NCBI RefSeq assembly: GCF_001723175.1
Contig: NC_064650.1
Coordinates: 2,790,001-2,854,000, forward strand
Reading direction: 5' to 3'
Length of the DNA stretch: 64,000 nucleotides
DNA from: Penicillium oxalicum
Lineage: Eukaryota; Ascomycota; Eurotiomycetes; Eurotiales; Aspergillaceae
Part shown: positions 36,701-47,977 of the stretch, piece after piece
How positions within the stretch are numbered: the stretch's first letter is position 1
Layout of the letters: each line of letters opens with the position of its first letter
Position numbers and translations under genes: made by a program
Notes under the pieces: model-generated
The model's database searches: none
What the model was told of the DNA's origin: nothing
The model's input: only the letters and a program-made list of their open reading frames with translations

Positions 36701-38253
36701 TTGACAAACATGCTCGTTTCCTATTTCACCCTGCACCGTGAGGGAGATAAGAATCGATGAAAACGAGACCGCGAAACCCCCGTCAGAATTTTACATTCAG
36801 GACAGACATGTATTGCGATTCTTGGTGCATCTCTCTACTAAATCCATTCAGGATTCTCTGTACAATCCACGCTTCAACCATGAAAATTTTCAGTTGCCAC
36901 TCGATGACTTTTGTGATCCAGCAACAAGTTTCTCACGACCATGACAACGATACGACATTCATCATCAGCATCAGCATCAGCATCGGCACCAGCATCATCA
37001 TCATCACTATCATAATCATCCTTATCGTCTTCTGTTTCTTCATCTTCTTATTTATCAGTTCTTTCACCTTCATGTTCACATGCTCATCATCCTTGTCTAT
37101 ATCTCTCGCAGCATCTATTTAGCGTTTCATTTTACAACTAGAACATAGGGACATTTGAAGCACCGAAAAGGGGCCCTTTCTGCATCTTAACACATGCCTC
37201 CCTCCTGCTCGCCTAGTCCGGTCGATTAGCTATTAGATAGTTAAGTCTCCCGCCTCTCATGAGAGTCTGCCCCAAACCGTTTTAATCCCACGTTTCATCT
37301 TCGAGGACCGCATCCTCAACTATCAAAGCCACCCCAACTTGTCGACAGCGCTTACCAATCCATCATGGATACAAGAAACCTCATTCATCAGCCGCATACA
37401 AACTCGATAGCTAGAGTCCAGGCCCGTCATATATCATCGCGTACTCCAGTCCAAAATGGTGCACCAGCTTTGCAAGAGAATATCATGCCGATACAACCAG
37501 ATCAACAAGCGCCGTCGCTCTGGAAAAGTCTGGGCAGAGATAGCCCAGTCATCCATATCTGGATGTGGCTGTGGGAATGGGCGTCACTCTTTGTATTTGT
37601 CTGACTGTTTGAAACAGTGGAGCAAATTTCCCGCGACAGACAAGTTCGGGAACCAGCGACAACGGTGGATCATGAGAGATAATTTGATTGGGAAATGCAG
37701 CGAGTGGCTGTTGTGGGGGTTGGGGCGCAGAGAGGGAGACTTAGGTTCGAGGGTTGGTTCGCTAGGTGTTGTGCTTTGTCGAAGAAAGAAAAAGTAAAAA
37801 GAAGTTATGTTGTATGGATCTTTTGGGTAGAGCTTGATGTTTAAGGGAGGGAGGTTCCAACAGAATTCTTTTGTACAAGAGGGTATGCTCTAGGTATTCT
37901 GGTCAAAATAGCGAGTTTGAATAATTTCTCTAGGAGTCTAGGAGTCTAGGTAAATAGGATGAATGTTTTTGGGTCGGCGGCCGAAGTTGGCATCTGTAAT
38001 ACTCGGATGCGTCTGGTAATGACTTGAAGATACTCGCAAAAAAAATCCTGCAATAACTTTTTATATTTCATTATAATTCATTTCAATAATCTTTCCGACT
38101 CGGAGAGAATAGCAGGACGAGTTCCATCTCTGAGAGAACGCAAACGGTAGGGGGTGGGAATTTTTGGGAAAGGGGATGGGGAATCAAAAAAAAAGCCAGT
38201 GATGCTCAACATATGGCTTTCCCTTCCTTCTATTGTAACAAAGAGAGAACATT
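36701..38253. other. Intergenic region between convergent SKAP gene and arg1
   Basis: Contains both 3' ends, a CAT/CAG repeat, and a short 8-bp tandem (TAGGAGTC, near 37930-37950). A 79-codon frame at 37365-37604 has no support beyond its length. Confidence 0.45.
36958..37020. repeat. Imperfect CAT/CAG trinucleotide tract
   Basis: Mixed ATC, AGC and TCA triplets in the 3' flank of the SKAP gene. Non-coding as far as I can tell. Confidence 0.8.
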
Positions 38254-40031
38254 TTACAGTCTCTCGCCAGCGGCGGCCTTCATCTGGCCGTACTTCTTCA
38301 GACGAATGGCGGAAACGTTGATGAATCCGGTAGTCTCGGCGGGGGAGAAGTCACCAATCTCGTCCATGGAGGACTCGGTCATATCGTAGAGCTTCTCGGT
38401 CTCGGAGTATCGGCCCAGGACGGTCATGGAGCCCTTGTAGGCGCGGCACCGAACAACACCGTTGACGCTCTTCTGGGAGGCGGTGATGGAGGCCTCGAGG
38501 AACTCCCGCTCGGGGGAGAAGTACATGCCGTTGTACAGAAGCTTGGAGTAGTTGAAGGTGACAAAGGAGTCACGGAGAGCGCGGACCTCACGATCCATCA
38601 CAAGACCCTCGAGGTCGCTGAGAAAACGCGAATCAGCAAAGTTGACGCTTTCAAGGGATTCAGCTCAAGATGGCGGGGGAATACTCACATGTGAGCGGCG
38701 CGCAGGCAGGTAAGACCGGGGGTCTCGTAGCAGCCTCGGGACTTGATGCCAATGAAGCGGTTCTCAACCTATCAGGATGTAAGCAAAACTGAGAAAGGCC
38801 AAGATGGGCGACGTTGACACGACTGACGATATCAATACGTCCAACACCGTTGCGGCGGGCAATGGCGTTGGCAGTCAGGAAGAGGTCGACAGAGTCGGTG
38901 ACGGTCTTCTGCTGACCCTTTTCGGTGTACTCCAACTTCACGGGAACACCCTTCTCGAAGGTGAGGGTAAAGTCCTCGGGCTGGTCGGGGGCGGTGAGGG
39001 GGTCCTGGGTCAACTTCCACATGTCGGCAGGGGCAGTGATGTTGGGGTCCTCGAGGATGCCGGCCTCGTAGGAGCAGTGAGCCAGGTTCTCGTCCATGGA
39101 CCAGGGCTTGGACTTGGTGGATGTGACAGGAATGCCCTTTTCGGCAGCGTAGGCGAGGAGATCGTTACGACCGGGGAAGCGCTCGTAGAAGACGGGGTCA
39201 CGCCAGGGGGCAATGACCTTGATGTTGGGCTGGAGGGCGTAGAAGGCAAGCTCAAAGCGAACCTGGTCGTTACCCTTACCGGTGCAACCGTGAGAGACGG
39301 CAAAGCAGCCCTCGCGCTAAATCGTCATGGATCAAGGTTAGAGACAAACTTTTTGGTGGGCACCAGATAGAGTAGGAACCAACGAACCTGGGCGACAGCG
39401 ATCTGAGCACGGGCAATGACGGGGCGGGCCAGAGAAGTGCCTGCGTTCTCGGTTAGGAAACAGCCCATTGGGGGAATTCAACTGCGGGTGAGAGCATACC
39501 GAGCAGATACACGTTCTCGTAGACGGCATTGCAAGCAATGGCGGGGAAGCAGAGCTCCTCAATGAACTCGCGACGGATGTCCACAATCTCACACTTGAGG
39601 GCACCGATCTTCAGGGCCTTCTCGCGCGCAGCCTCAAAGTCTTCCTCCTGACCAACATCGGCCACTGTCGCCATTGTTAGTGTTCGAGCTCCCCGGGTCG
39701 CAGGCAATGTGGTGCATATGATGACGGGGACATACTGAAGCAGACAACCTCGTAGCCATCCTCAATCAGGTACTTGACTGTAGTTAAGGAATCAGCAACG
39801 TGCTAACGCCAAGACAATTGTTTCGTCCGAGGGTCCCGTACGGATACAGCTGGTGTCGAGGCCACCGGAGTAGGCAAGGCAAACCTATTCACACAACGAG
39901 GTTAGCATGGGTTTAAGACGACGATGTCGGAGCTGGTGATGGACGCGAGAAGAGCGGTCTAGCAGCCCAGCCATTGGGGTTGAGGGAGCCCGGGAGGAGC
40001 AATTGAATTGGCATACTTTTCCTTTAGACAT
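38254..40031 (-). CDS. arg1: Argininosuccinate synthase
   Basis: Joins citrulline and aspartate with ATP in arginine synthesis; cytosolic, 416 residues (yeast Arg1 has 420). Eight exons from right to left: 40017-40031, 39842-39884, 39736-39777, 39500-39664, 39388-39440, 38828-39316, 38689-38768 and 38254-38617. The first codes only MSKGK. The N-terminal PP-loop, AYSGGLDTSCI, spans exons 2 and 3. Other family marks are YLIEDGYEVVCFMADVGQEED, VSHGCTGKGNDQVRFE, KPWSMDENL and RFIGIKSRGCYETPG, and the end is KAAAGERL. The first 270 nt are cut into three tiny exons, while the rest is longer. Two Gcn4-type sites precede it. Assignment is firm. Confidence 0.96.
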
Positions 40032-40118
40032 GTTGTGTGATGTGAAGTGTACGTGATGATGAAAGGGGAAGAGTTGCAATTGGGACAATTGGAAGTTAAA
40101 ATAGTCTCACCAAATGGT

Positions 40119-40125
40119 TGAGTCA
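40119..40125 (-). promoter_or_regulatory. Possible Gcn4/CpcA site close to arg1
   Basis: TGAGTCA, 88 bp upstream of the arg1 ATG. Arginine genes are classic targets of general amino-acid control, so this is the best placed of the sites in the window. Confidence 0.55.
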
Positions 40126-40552
40126 CCGACGGAAAAAGGGCGAGTTGTTGGTGCGGGCCATAAGAGAGGAGTCATATTTCTTGGCGCCGACACCGGCTGT
40201 GGTGATAAGTTGGCCGATAAGGAGATGATGTACCCCGACTCCATAATTGAGTGAGAAAATGACCTCGTGCCCCTGCGGTGGCCGATCTCTGACTGGACGC
40301 AGTCTGCCGACGCTCCAACTGCCTCGTCCCACCGCTCGGGAAGACCATCCCGGTCGCATCGCACTAGTTCGCGATCGGGTGGACGAACGAGCCTAAGGAT
40401 TCTTAGCTGCAGGTCAGGAGGCTACACTAGACCGGTAGAAGTTGGAGACGTGCTTATTTGCACTTGATGCCAACCGCATTCCCGACTTCAATGAAACTTG
40501 GGCTCTTGAATCAAGATATCCAGGGGCAGTACTGTGTTCTATTGATCTGCTA

Positions 40553-40559
40553 TGACTCA
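40553..40559 (+). promoter_or_regulatory. Second possible Gcn4/CpcA site between arg1 and E1 beta
   Basis: Exact TGACTCA, 522 bp upstream of arg1 and 509 bp upstream of the E1 beta gene; it could act on either. Confidence 0.4.
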
Positions 40560-41067
40560 TGATTCATCCAGTGTTCTTCCGATCCACAGAGTCGAGTCAG
40601 GGCGACACAACCAGTGGGCTCAAAAACAGAAGCGGAGAATCAGGGAATTAAGTGGGCGACGGATGATCGGATCACTGCTAGTGCAGAAAAGAGAGAGGCA
40701 CAAGCAATCATCCTCGCGCTAAAATGCATATTAGGGTGCCCCAACGTTCAGGCATGAGTCTCGTGGAAAATCAGTCTGGGCGCGACTACTTTCGGCGTGG
40801 CTCCAGTCTGCATCATTGGGGTCTGTACGACTCCGTACCGGGCTTTCGAGGCCATGGAAGTCACGGGGTTGCTCATCCGCGCTCAGGTGTTTTGGATGTT
40901 TGCATTCGCGGTTATTCTCGGCGTATCCCCGCAATTTCCCCCGGAGAAGCGACAACAGCCTTGATGTGAGTTTCACTTATAAGTGAATCGGGCAAACAGG
41001 GGGGGCTTTGTGAACACTTCTCTGATCGCTAGAGTCAACGCCATCATCACCTATCGACTCTTTCGCA

Positions 41068-42368
41068 ATGTCGTTACCCCGATCGTCGCGGAGGTTAATC
41101 CCGCGAGTCTCCAACCGATGCTACTCAAGTGCACCTTCGCCGCGGGCGAAGCTCAATCTGCCCGTGGACTACAAAACTACCCCGATTCTACACCACACAC
41201 CATCATCTCTAAGCGGAGTCCCCGATTTCCCCGCCGGAGCAACCAGCAAGAAACTGAACTACTTTCAAGCAATCAACTCCGCGTTGCGGACAGCCTTGTC
41301 CAAATCGGACAAGGTGATGCTGTTTGGAGAGGATGTGGCTTTCGGTGGTGTGTTCCGGTGCTCAATGGATCTTCAGACGGAATTTGGCTCAGAACGAGTG
41401 TTCAACACCCCGTTGACAGAACAAGGAATTGCTGGCTTTGCTATTGGTGCGGCAGCGGAAGGGATGAAGCCAGTGGCTGAGATTCAATTTGCCGACTATG
41501 TCTACCCAGCCTTTGATCAGATCGTGAACGAGGCTGCGAAATTCAGATACCGCGAAGGTGGTACGGGAATCAATGTTGGGGGTCTGGTGATTCGAATGCC
41601 CTGCGGTGGGGTCGGACACGGTGCTTTGTAAGTTCCACTGGGCAGAAAGGCTCACATCTGATCAAAGCCAGTAAGCGTCTGAATATTGATTGTCTTTCAC
41701 CTCTAGATATCATTCTCAATCCCCGGAAGCCCTCTTTGCACACGTTCCTGGCGTCCGAGTCGTGATGCCTCGATCACCTGCCCAGGCCAAGGGTCTTCTT
41801 CTATCCTCCATCTTTGAGCACAATGATCCGGTCATTTTCATGGAGCCAAAGATTCTCTACCGCGCCGCCGTGGAACATGTCCCCAATGAATACTATACGA
41901 TACCCCTCAGCAAGGCCGAGGTGATCAAGCCAGGCAAAGATCTGACGATCATCTCATACGGTCAACCACTCTACCTATGCTCATCTGCCATCTCAGCCAT
42001 CGAGAAGTCCATGAAAGGTGTCAGCATCGAATTGATTGATCTCCGCACTATCTATCCCTGGGATCGGCAGACCGTCCTTGAGAGCGTCCGCAAGACGGGA
42101 CGAGCAGTGGTCGTTCACGAGAGCATGATCAACTACGGTGTGGGCGCGGAAGTGGCTGCGACCCTGCAAGAAGGCGCTTTCTTGCGCTTAGAAGCTCCCG
42201 TCAAGCGAGTTGCTGGTTGGAGTACGCATACTGGTTTATCATATGAGCAGTTTATCCTTCCCGACGTGGCCCGTAAGTTTTTCTCACCAGAATCCATCAG
42301 TCCAACACTTTCAGCTAACCTGTCAAAAAGGAATTTACGACGCCGTCAAACAGACTTTGGAGTACTAG
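41068..42368 (+). CDS. Branched-chain 2-oxoacid dehydrogenase, E1 beta subunit
   Basis: Beta subunit of the mitochondrial complex that decarboxylates the keto acids made by the aminotransferase coded at 21922-23351; 387 residues. Exons 41068-41627, 41707-42272 and 42331-42368. The start [21 protein letters not shown] is a mitochondrial presequence. The thiamine-binding E1 beta core shows [48 protein letters not shown] and [15 protein letters not shown], the last formed across the first junction, then [12 protein letters not shown]. The transketolase C-domain has [13 protein letters not shown]. The end [12 protein letters not shown] needs the second intron out. FGGVFRC and the Y-H-S-Q-S-P phrase favour branched-chain over pyruvate E1 beta. 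Confidence 0.93.
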
Positions 42369-44352
42369 ACTCGTGGAAGGGATTACGGGGCATCACAATA
42401 GACAAAATACCTCAAATATTGTGTCCAGTCGCAGCACCCGTCTAATGTTGTCACGCCTCACGGCGCAATCAGCTGGAAAGAGCCCGCCCGTGCGCGACCG
42501 ATACCCACGTATCAACGTAGAAAATAGCATGGCGTTGGACCTCGGTACAGACACCCCAATGGTGGACTTTCACTGTCTTGAGGTTGATGAATCGATAAAG
42601 TGTATTATCTTATGACTCGGAATGGAAATCGAGTCGGATGGTGTCGTCTTTTGTATCTATGACATGTCGTGTACCTTGAGACGGATTGAAAAAGGAGCTA
42701 CCTATGTAGTTTCCTTCCATTGCCAATAACGTGAGGCTTGTGGTGTTACCTTTTAGGTAAATACTGAAAGTTCCGGGGGGCTTCCTCCATCCATCAAGCC
42801 AAGAAAAAAACAAATCGGGCACAAACCTTACTAGGTATGGACGTACCTACCTGCTTCGGTCATGATTCCATGGGGTCGTTGGGGATATGATTTACCTACG
42901 CCATCCGCATCAATATATATTCTCAGCCCCCGCCACCTCGTTCGGGCATGTATCCAGCCTTTACCTAGTCCGCGGGGCCACGGGCATCACCATTTACAAT
43001 ACAAATTCCTCAGCGCCAAGAAGCAATGGAATAAAACGACTTGAAATACAATTATATAAACCTTCCTCTGTCCGAGCTTCTCCGTATGAATCCCTACCTA
43101 GTCTATGCACGTTACTGCCTCGTAGATCAGGCCAGTAATGGTAGCGTACTACCCCACTTGGCCAGATTGACACGGGCGCATTTAGGACCACAAACACAAC
43201 ATTAGTAAACATGATGATCATTGGACATAGATCAACAAGATATCCTGGATATGGCCTTAATACTTATATCCGTACGCAAACCGCTGATCGAGCTCGTTAT
43301 GATCGCACACAATAGGATTGTCCCCTACGGTCCGCACTTCACGTGGGCCCCGAGTCTTGGCGTTAAGCATTGACCTATTCAAGTTGTTTTGTCGTGGGCT
43401 CGTGGGCCACAGCGCCACAGGTGCGGCTCCCGTGCAGCCGCATGGACGCATCCCCACAGAACGGCCCGTCAACCTTAAAATTGTTTATGGGTATGCTTCA
43501 GCTTTGTAGAAGTAGGCGGTATTTCCTGCTCGGTTGGAATTGACGGATGAATTGAATTTGATTTGATTGAGAGGAGACTGAGATTGCGGGCTGATGTGTA
43601 GTGGGATGGAAAGTGAGTTCTAGTGCTGAGGTGAAAGAGTCGATGCTGTCAATTCAAGTAGATGTGTGGCGGAGAGTGAAGCTGTTAGTAACTGCTTGTA
43701 AGCTGCTGATTTCGACGGAGAAAGACTAGATTGTTCAGAAGTTGTGTGGTTTGGTGAGATTAATACATGGATGGAATAGAATGACTGACTGTATGGTCAA
43801 GTGCTGGGTTGATCTGAATCGCTCTCACAATTGCGAATATCATTCTGATACTACCAACGTGTACTTGTTCATGACTCTGGTCGTTTCTCTAAGCACGTTT
43901 GCCGAAATTCATAATGATTCTAGAGCCCTCCATGCCATTGCTTTCTGCAGGGAGTTTGCTTGCTGATATCTGAAGATAGCAAACACATCGTAATAGAATG
44001 GCCAGGCAACATAGATAAACTTGACGAACACGATGCGCGATGTTTGCTAGAACAACAACACAACAAGAAGCGAGAGCAAACATTCGCCTATACTAGTGTA
44101 CGTTAGCTTGTGATACTGAGGCTCTTGGAGGGTATAAATATCCCCCAAAATTCAGCGTTTTGGCGTCTCTTTTCTTCCTTTCCTCCTCAGCCACTCCGAT
44201 AACAACGTTCCTCCCAAGCAACGATCTCCTTCTTGCTTTGGCCTTTGCTACTTTTGTAGCATTCAGAAACCTTTTTCGAACGTTGTTTCTTCTTTCGCTC
44301 TCTTTTTTTTTTCTTCCCCCCCCCCTCCCACACGCACACAGCAGTCCCGACC
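42369..44352. other. Intergenic region upstream of the coiled-coil gene
   Basis: Nearly 2 kb with no gene that I can support. It ends with a TATA box and a C/T-rich leader of the next gene. Small frames (for example 43742-43966) are not convincing. Confidence 0.45.
44133..44140 (+). promoter_or_regulatory. TATA box of the coiled-coil gene
   Basis: TATAAATA, 213 bp upstream of the ATG at 44353, followed by a C/T-rich leader. Confidence 0.5.
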
Positions 44353-46646
44353 ATGTTGGAGAACTTGTTGTGGCGTCGTTCGTCCTGGGGCGCGGTGGCT
44401 ACCGTCGTCGGAGTCGCCCAGCTCGTCCGAGCCCTCTTCGTCGCTGTCTTTCTGGCGATCGAATTGGGTCTCACCCAACTGGCCCGGCTCTTCGGAGTCA
44501 TCGCTGCCCTGGTCCGCTCTTCTGACGTGAAGAGGTAAGTTCTTGACGCGTTCATCCTTCATCTACCCCACCTACCTCCATTCCCTCCTTGTATATCTTG
44601 TTGAGTGATCATCACTTGAGATCATCATGTCATATCATGACACCGTTCTTCCTTCCCTATATGATCATGAGTTTATGTTCATCGTGTTGTCTTACCTCAC
44701 TGCACATATGTCATGTCACTTGACTCTTGGCCATGTCATCCACCACCCACCTACACTTGATCATTGCCCTTGGCCCAAGTCATCTGTCAACCTCTTCAGA
44801 CATGTCAAAAGACCCTGAACTGACATTGAATCGCAGCGATGAAAACGTCAACAAGGAGACACTGTCAGGTGTCGAGCCCGCCGCCCCCGTTCCTTCCCTC
44901 CGCCAATCCGACCAAGATCGTCTTAGCCAGCTCGACGAGAGAGAAGCTGCGCTCGCCGCCTGGGACGCCACCCTCAGACAACGTGAGGATTACATGGCTA
45001 CCAGAGAGACAAACGTCACCAACCTGGAGATCGAGAACTACACCAAGCTCGCTCGGGTTGATGATCTGGATCGAGAAAGGGAACGCCTGGAACGTGTCCG
45101 CCAACAGGTCGACCAACGCAGCGAGGATGTCTTCCGCCCTCTGCTCGACCAGCGGATGCGAACCCACTGGGACAATTACGAGGCACTGAAGCAACGATAC
45201 AGTGCCATCAATTGTGAGTTGGACCGGGCCAACGAAAAGGCAACGGCCTATGATCGCCTCGTTGTCAACTGGAAAGAGTCGGTAGCCGCCGCTGCCGAGC
45301 AGGAATGGATCAGTCGCAAGGACCAGCTGGAACGTCAGGCCATGGAAGCAATTGCCATGGCTGAACGCAAGGCTGCCATCACCGAGGACCGGAACAAGGG
45401 ACTCGAGGGACAAATCGCCATGTCCAACACGACCATTCTTGCTCTCCGAGCCCAGCTCAATGAGGTGACTGAGCGATACGAGAAGGTGAAGGGGGAACAA
45501 GTCAAGTACCGCGAGAATGAGGAGGCTGCTGTCAAGCGCGTGCAGTGGGGCACAAGCGTCGACGCAGACCAAGACACCCCCATTCGCGGTAACAACGATG
45601 ATCCGGAAGTATCGCTCGTGGCCGCCCTGAAGGAGATCGACCGGCTGAAGGAGCTTCACCGCGCAGAATCGACACGTCTGACTGGTGAACTCGAGACTCT
45701 CCGCGAGGAGAAGACAGAGATGACCAAGACGATTGCTGCCCTCGAGGCGTTGCCCGAGTTGAATGCCCTCGCCATGCGTCTTTCCCAGATGGGCCTGACA
45801 GATTTTGAAGAAGGACACGCCGCCGTCCAGACCGAAGACCCTGAGATGACCGCCGCCGCCGTTCAGACCGACCTGAAAGACAAGACCGAGGTCGCCCCAT
45901 GGCAAGTCAACAAGTTTAAGCGGGCCAAGCGACAGGTTGCCATGCTGTTGGGTCAACTCTCGAGACGCAACGCGGAGACCAAGTCTTTGCGGGCTCTCAA
46001 CTCCCAGCTGGTGGCCTTGAACGAAGCTCGACTTGCCGAACAGCAGGTAGAGAATGAGTATGAGCAAGAGGCCCTCGAAGGACACTTCCAGCAGCTACTT
46101 GCCGAGGCCACTTCTGCGCTTCAGCAGCAGGTTAGGCAGCTTGAGGAGTCCAGCGCGCAGGCTCTTACTCTGATGGCCGACACACCCGCTCAGTCCGAAG
46201 CGCAAGTTCAGACCGAGTCTGTGGTCATCCTCTCAGCGGAACAATGGACCTACTGTGGTACATTGGAAGGTGAGGTCAGCTCGCTCCGCGAGCATATTCA
46301 ACGACAGAAGGAGCAATTCAACAGCCAGGTCAACGAATACCAGGAACTGCACAAGAAGAGCCTCGACACCTTGGCCCACATTTGCGGTCTTGAGGTTCCT
46401 GCAGAGACCCTCCGCGACTTGGTTGACGACGCCCTCAAGGCCTTTGAGGAGATCAGCCGGGCCTACCAAGACCCTGCAATGAGCCTGCAGCTCGTCACGC
46501 TGCTTGGTCCCAATGGAAGGCTCAAGGAGCACTTGGAAGATCTGGAGATTTCTGCTGATCTGGTCTTGGATGGGTTGAAGAAGACTGACGATGGGGTCCC
46601 ACTTCGGGCGCAAGTGGACTCGATCCGCCAAGCGTTACCCAACTGA
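44353..46646 (+). CDS. Unknown long coiled-coil protein with hydrophobic first exon
   Basis: No family recognised. Spliced model: exons 44353-44534 and 44837-46646, 663 residues. The first exon ends in a perfect GTAAGT donor; the acceptor TCGCAG at 44831-44836 has a CTGAC branch site just upstream and restores frame (AG plus C gives Ser, then DENVNKE). Exon 1 is hydrophobic, with SWGAVATVVGVAQLVRALFVAV and FLAIELGLTQLARLFGVIAALV, so it may anchor the protein in a membrane. The rest is highly charged heptad-like coil from about DRLSQLDEREAALAAW to QKEQFNSQVNEY. Three VQT(E/D) motifs sit at 45824-45835, 45861-45872 and 46206-46217. An alternative start at 44802 (MSKDPELTL) is open through the intron and gives a soluble form of 614 residues. 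Confidence 0.7.
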
Positions 46647-47977
46647 ACAGGTAACATGGTCGATCAGAGTATGATACTCTCCCGAGACAGCACCGCTGGA
46701 CTCATTGTTGCCAAGCTTTCCTCGCAGCATGAGAGTACCTGACGCTGTTCATAACCCACGTCTAAGCCTCGGACAAACGTCGCCAATTTGTCGGCCCGGT
46801 CGTCACATTCCTTCTCACGAAGGTCCCGGTGCCTGAACCACATTCGACAACCGATTAAGAGCTAGTTCGACTCATCAAAGCGCAAAGGCGCTCCTTCTAT
46901 CACGGCGTGTTCGATTTCGACTTGTTTGTTGTTGTTGCTCGCCCAGTCTCAACACCGATCTCTCCGGTGCTGGCGCCAAAAAAAAGCAACCAGAACAGAC
47001 CGAGATCTCGGAGTAAGCGCATACGGAACCGCGGCCTGATTCAAGCCTCGACTTGCCGATAGCTGGGTGCCCTTGTTGTCACATGTACTCACCAACAAAG
47101 TCAGTGTGGCAAAGCAACCCGGGCAGACAGAGTGCAGAGCCGGCTATCTAAACTCGATCAGAAAGTCTGTTGTCCCCGCCCAGAAACCCTCCGCCTTCTT
47201 CTGAAGGTCCTGGTGTGAGAGAGATTTCGGACTCGAGTATCACAGCCTGCCCTCGGCCATTGACTCCGTGCGCATGTGGAGGATTTAGAAAAGGATGGAA
47301 AACCCCGGAGTAATGCGACCCAGCGCCAGCGTGCCATTTGACTTCCTTTCCAGCCGCTGAAGACGTTCATGGCGATCTGCCGTGTTGCTTGGTGCTCCGG
47401 CCAGGCCGAGCCCAGCACGAGACCCACCGGAACGGACCCAGTGTGCCCTGGACGCCTGAAAGATGAGGTGTCGGTGACCGCACGGGGACTGGACCCTGCG
47501 CTCATTCGTCATCGGCTTAACGCCTCAGTCTCATCTCCATTTGGTCGCTCGCAGATTTCCTCTCGCAATCACTCTTCGTACCATCCTTCCTCCCATCTCC
47601 CTCCGTATCCTTCTTCGTCTCCTTGTTGACGGTTTCATCTCCTTCGCGTTGGCCTGGTCTCTCTGCCCATTCCCCTCTTCAATTCCCCCTTCACCTGTCC
47701 CCTTCTCCCCACTTCCCTTTTCCACCCACTTCCGCCCTCCCCTCCAGAGCCCTTCTTTCCGTTCAAGCTGTGTGTTGGTCACCACTCAGCTTTCTCAATC
47801 AGTTATGCTCCGCCTGTGACCAAATCCCTCTTTGCGATTCAGAGCTTGCCGCCCTCACTTGGGCCCCTCTTCACTTCCCCGCCACCCACACTTACACTCT
47901 GAACGCTTCGTGAGAGTTTCGTGGTGCCGAGGTCGGATTGTCAGTCTTGATCAGAGACAAGCCGACGACTGCTACCC
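46647..47977. other. Intergenic region and leader of mam3
   Basis: No gene. From about 47500 the plus strand is C/T-rich, as in a long leader. A four-codon upstream ORF (ATG CTC CGC CTG TGA) lies at 47805-47819 if the leader reaches that far. Confidence 0.45.

Larger units (their letters stand above)
40032..41067. promoter_or_regulatory. Divergent promoter of arg1 and E1 beta genes
   Basis: The two genes face away from each other over 1036 bp. It holds two Gcn4-type heptamers. The short open frames (for example 40724-40969) show no coding features. Confidence 0.5.

Noticed and set aside
36526..36711. Minus-strand frame with a GALEGALEGALEGAL-type repeat
   Set aside because: It is the antisense reading of the SKAP repeat, which stays open because of the 12-bp period.
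37365..37604. 79-codon plus-strand frame in the SKAP-arg1 gap
   Set aside because: Starts with ATG, but no homology, signal or splice context supports it.
44395..44440. The peptide VGVAQLVRAL in the first exon of the coiled-coil gene resembles the spurious peptide often read from tRNA genes
   Set aside because: The DNA does not contain A-box or B-box promoter elements nor a cloverleaf that I can draw, and the exon ends in a perfect splice donor.
44865..46085. 406-codon minus-strand open frame
   Set aside because: Antisense shadow of the coiled-coil gene with Leu/Gly-rich, non-family content.
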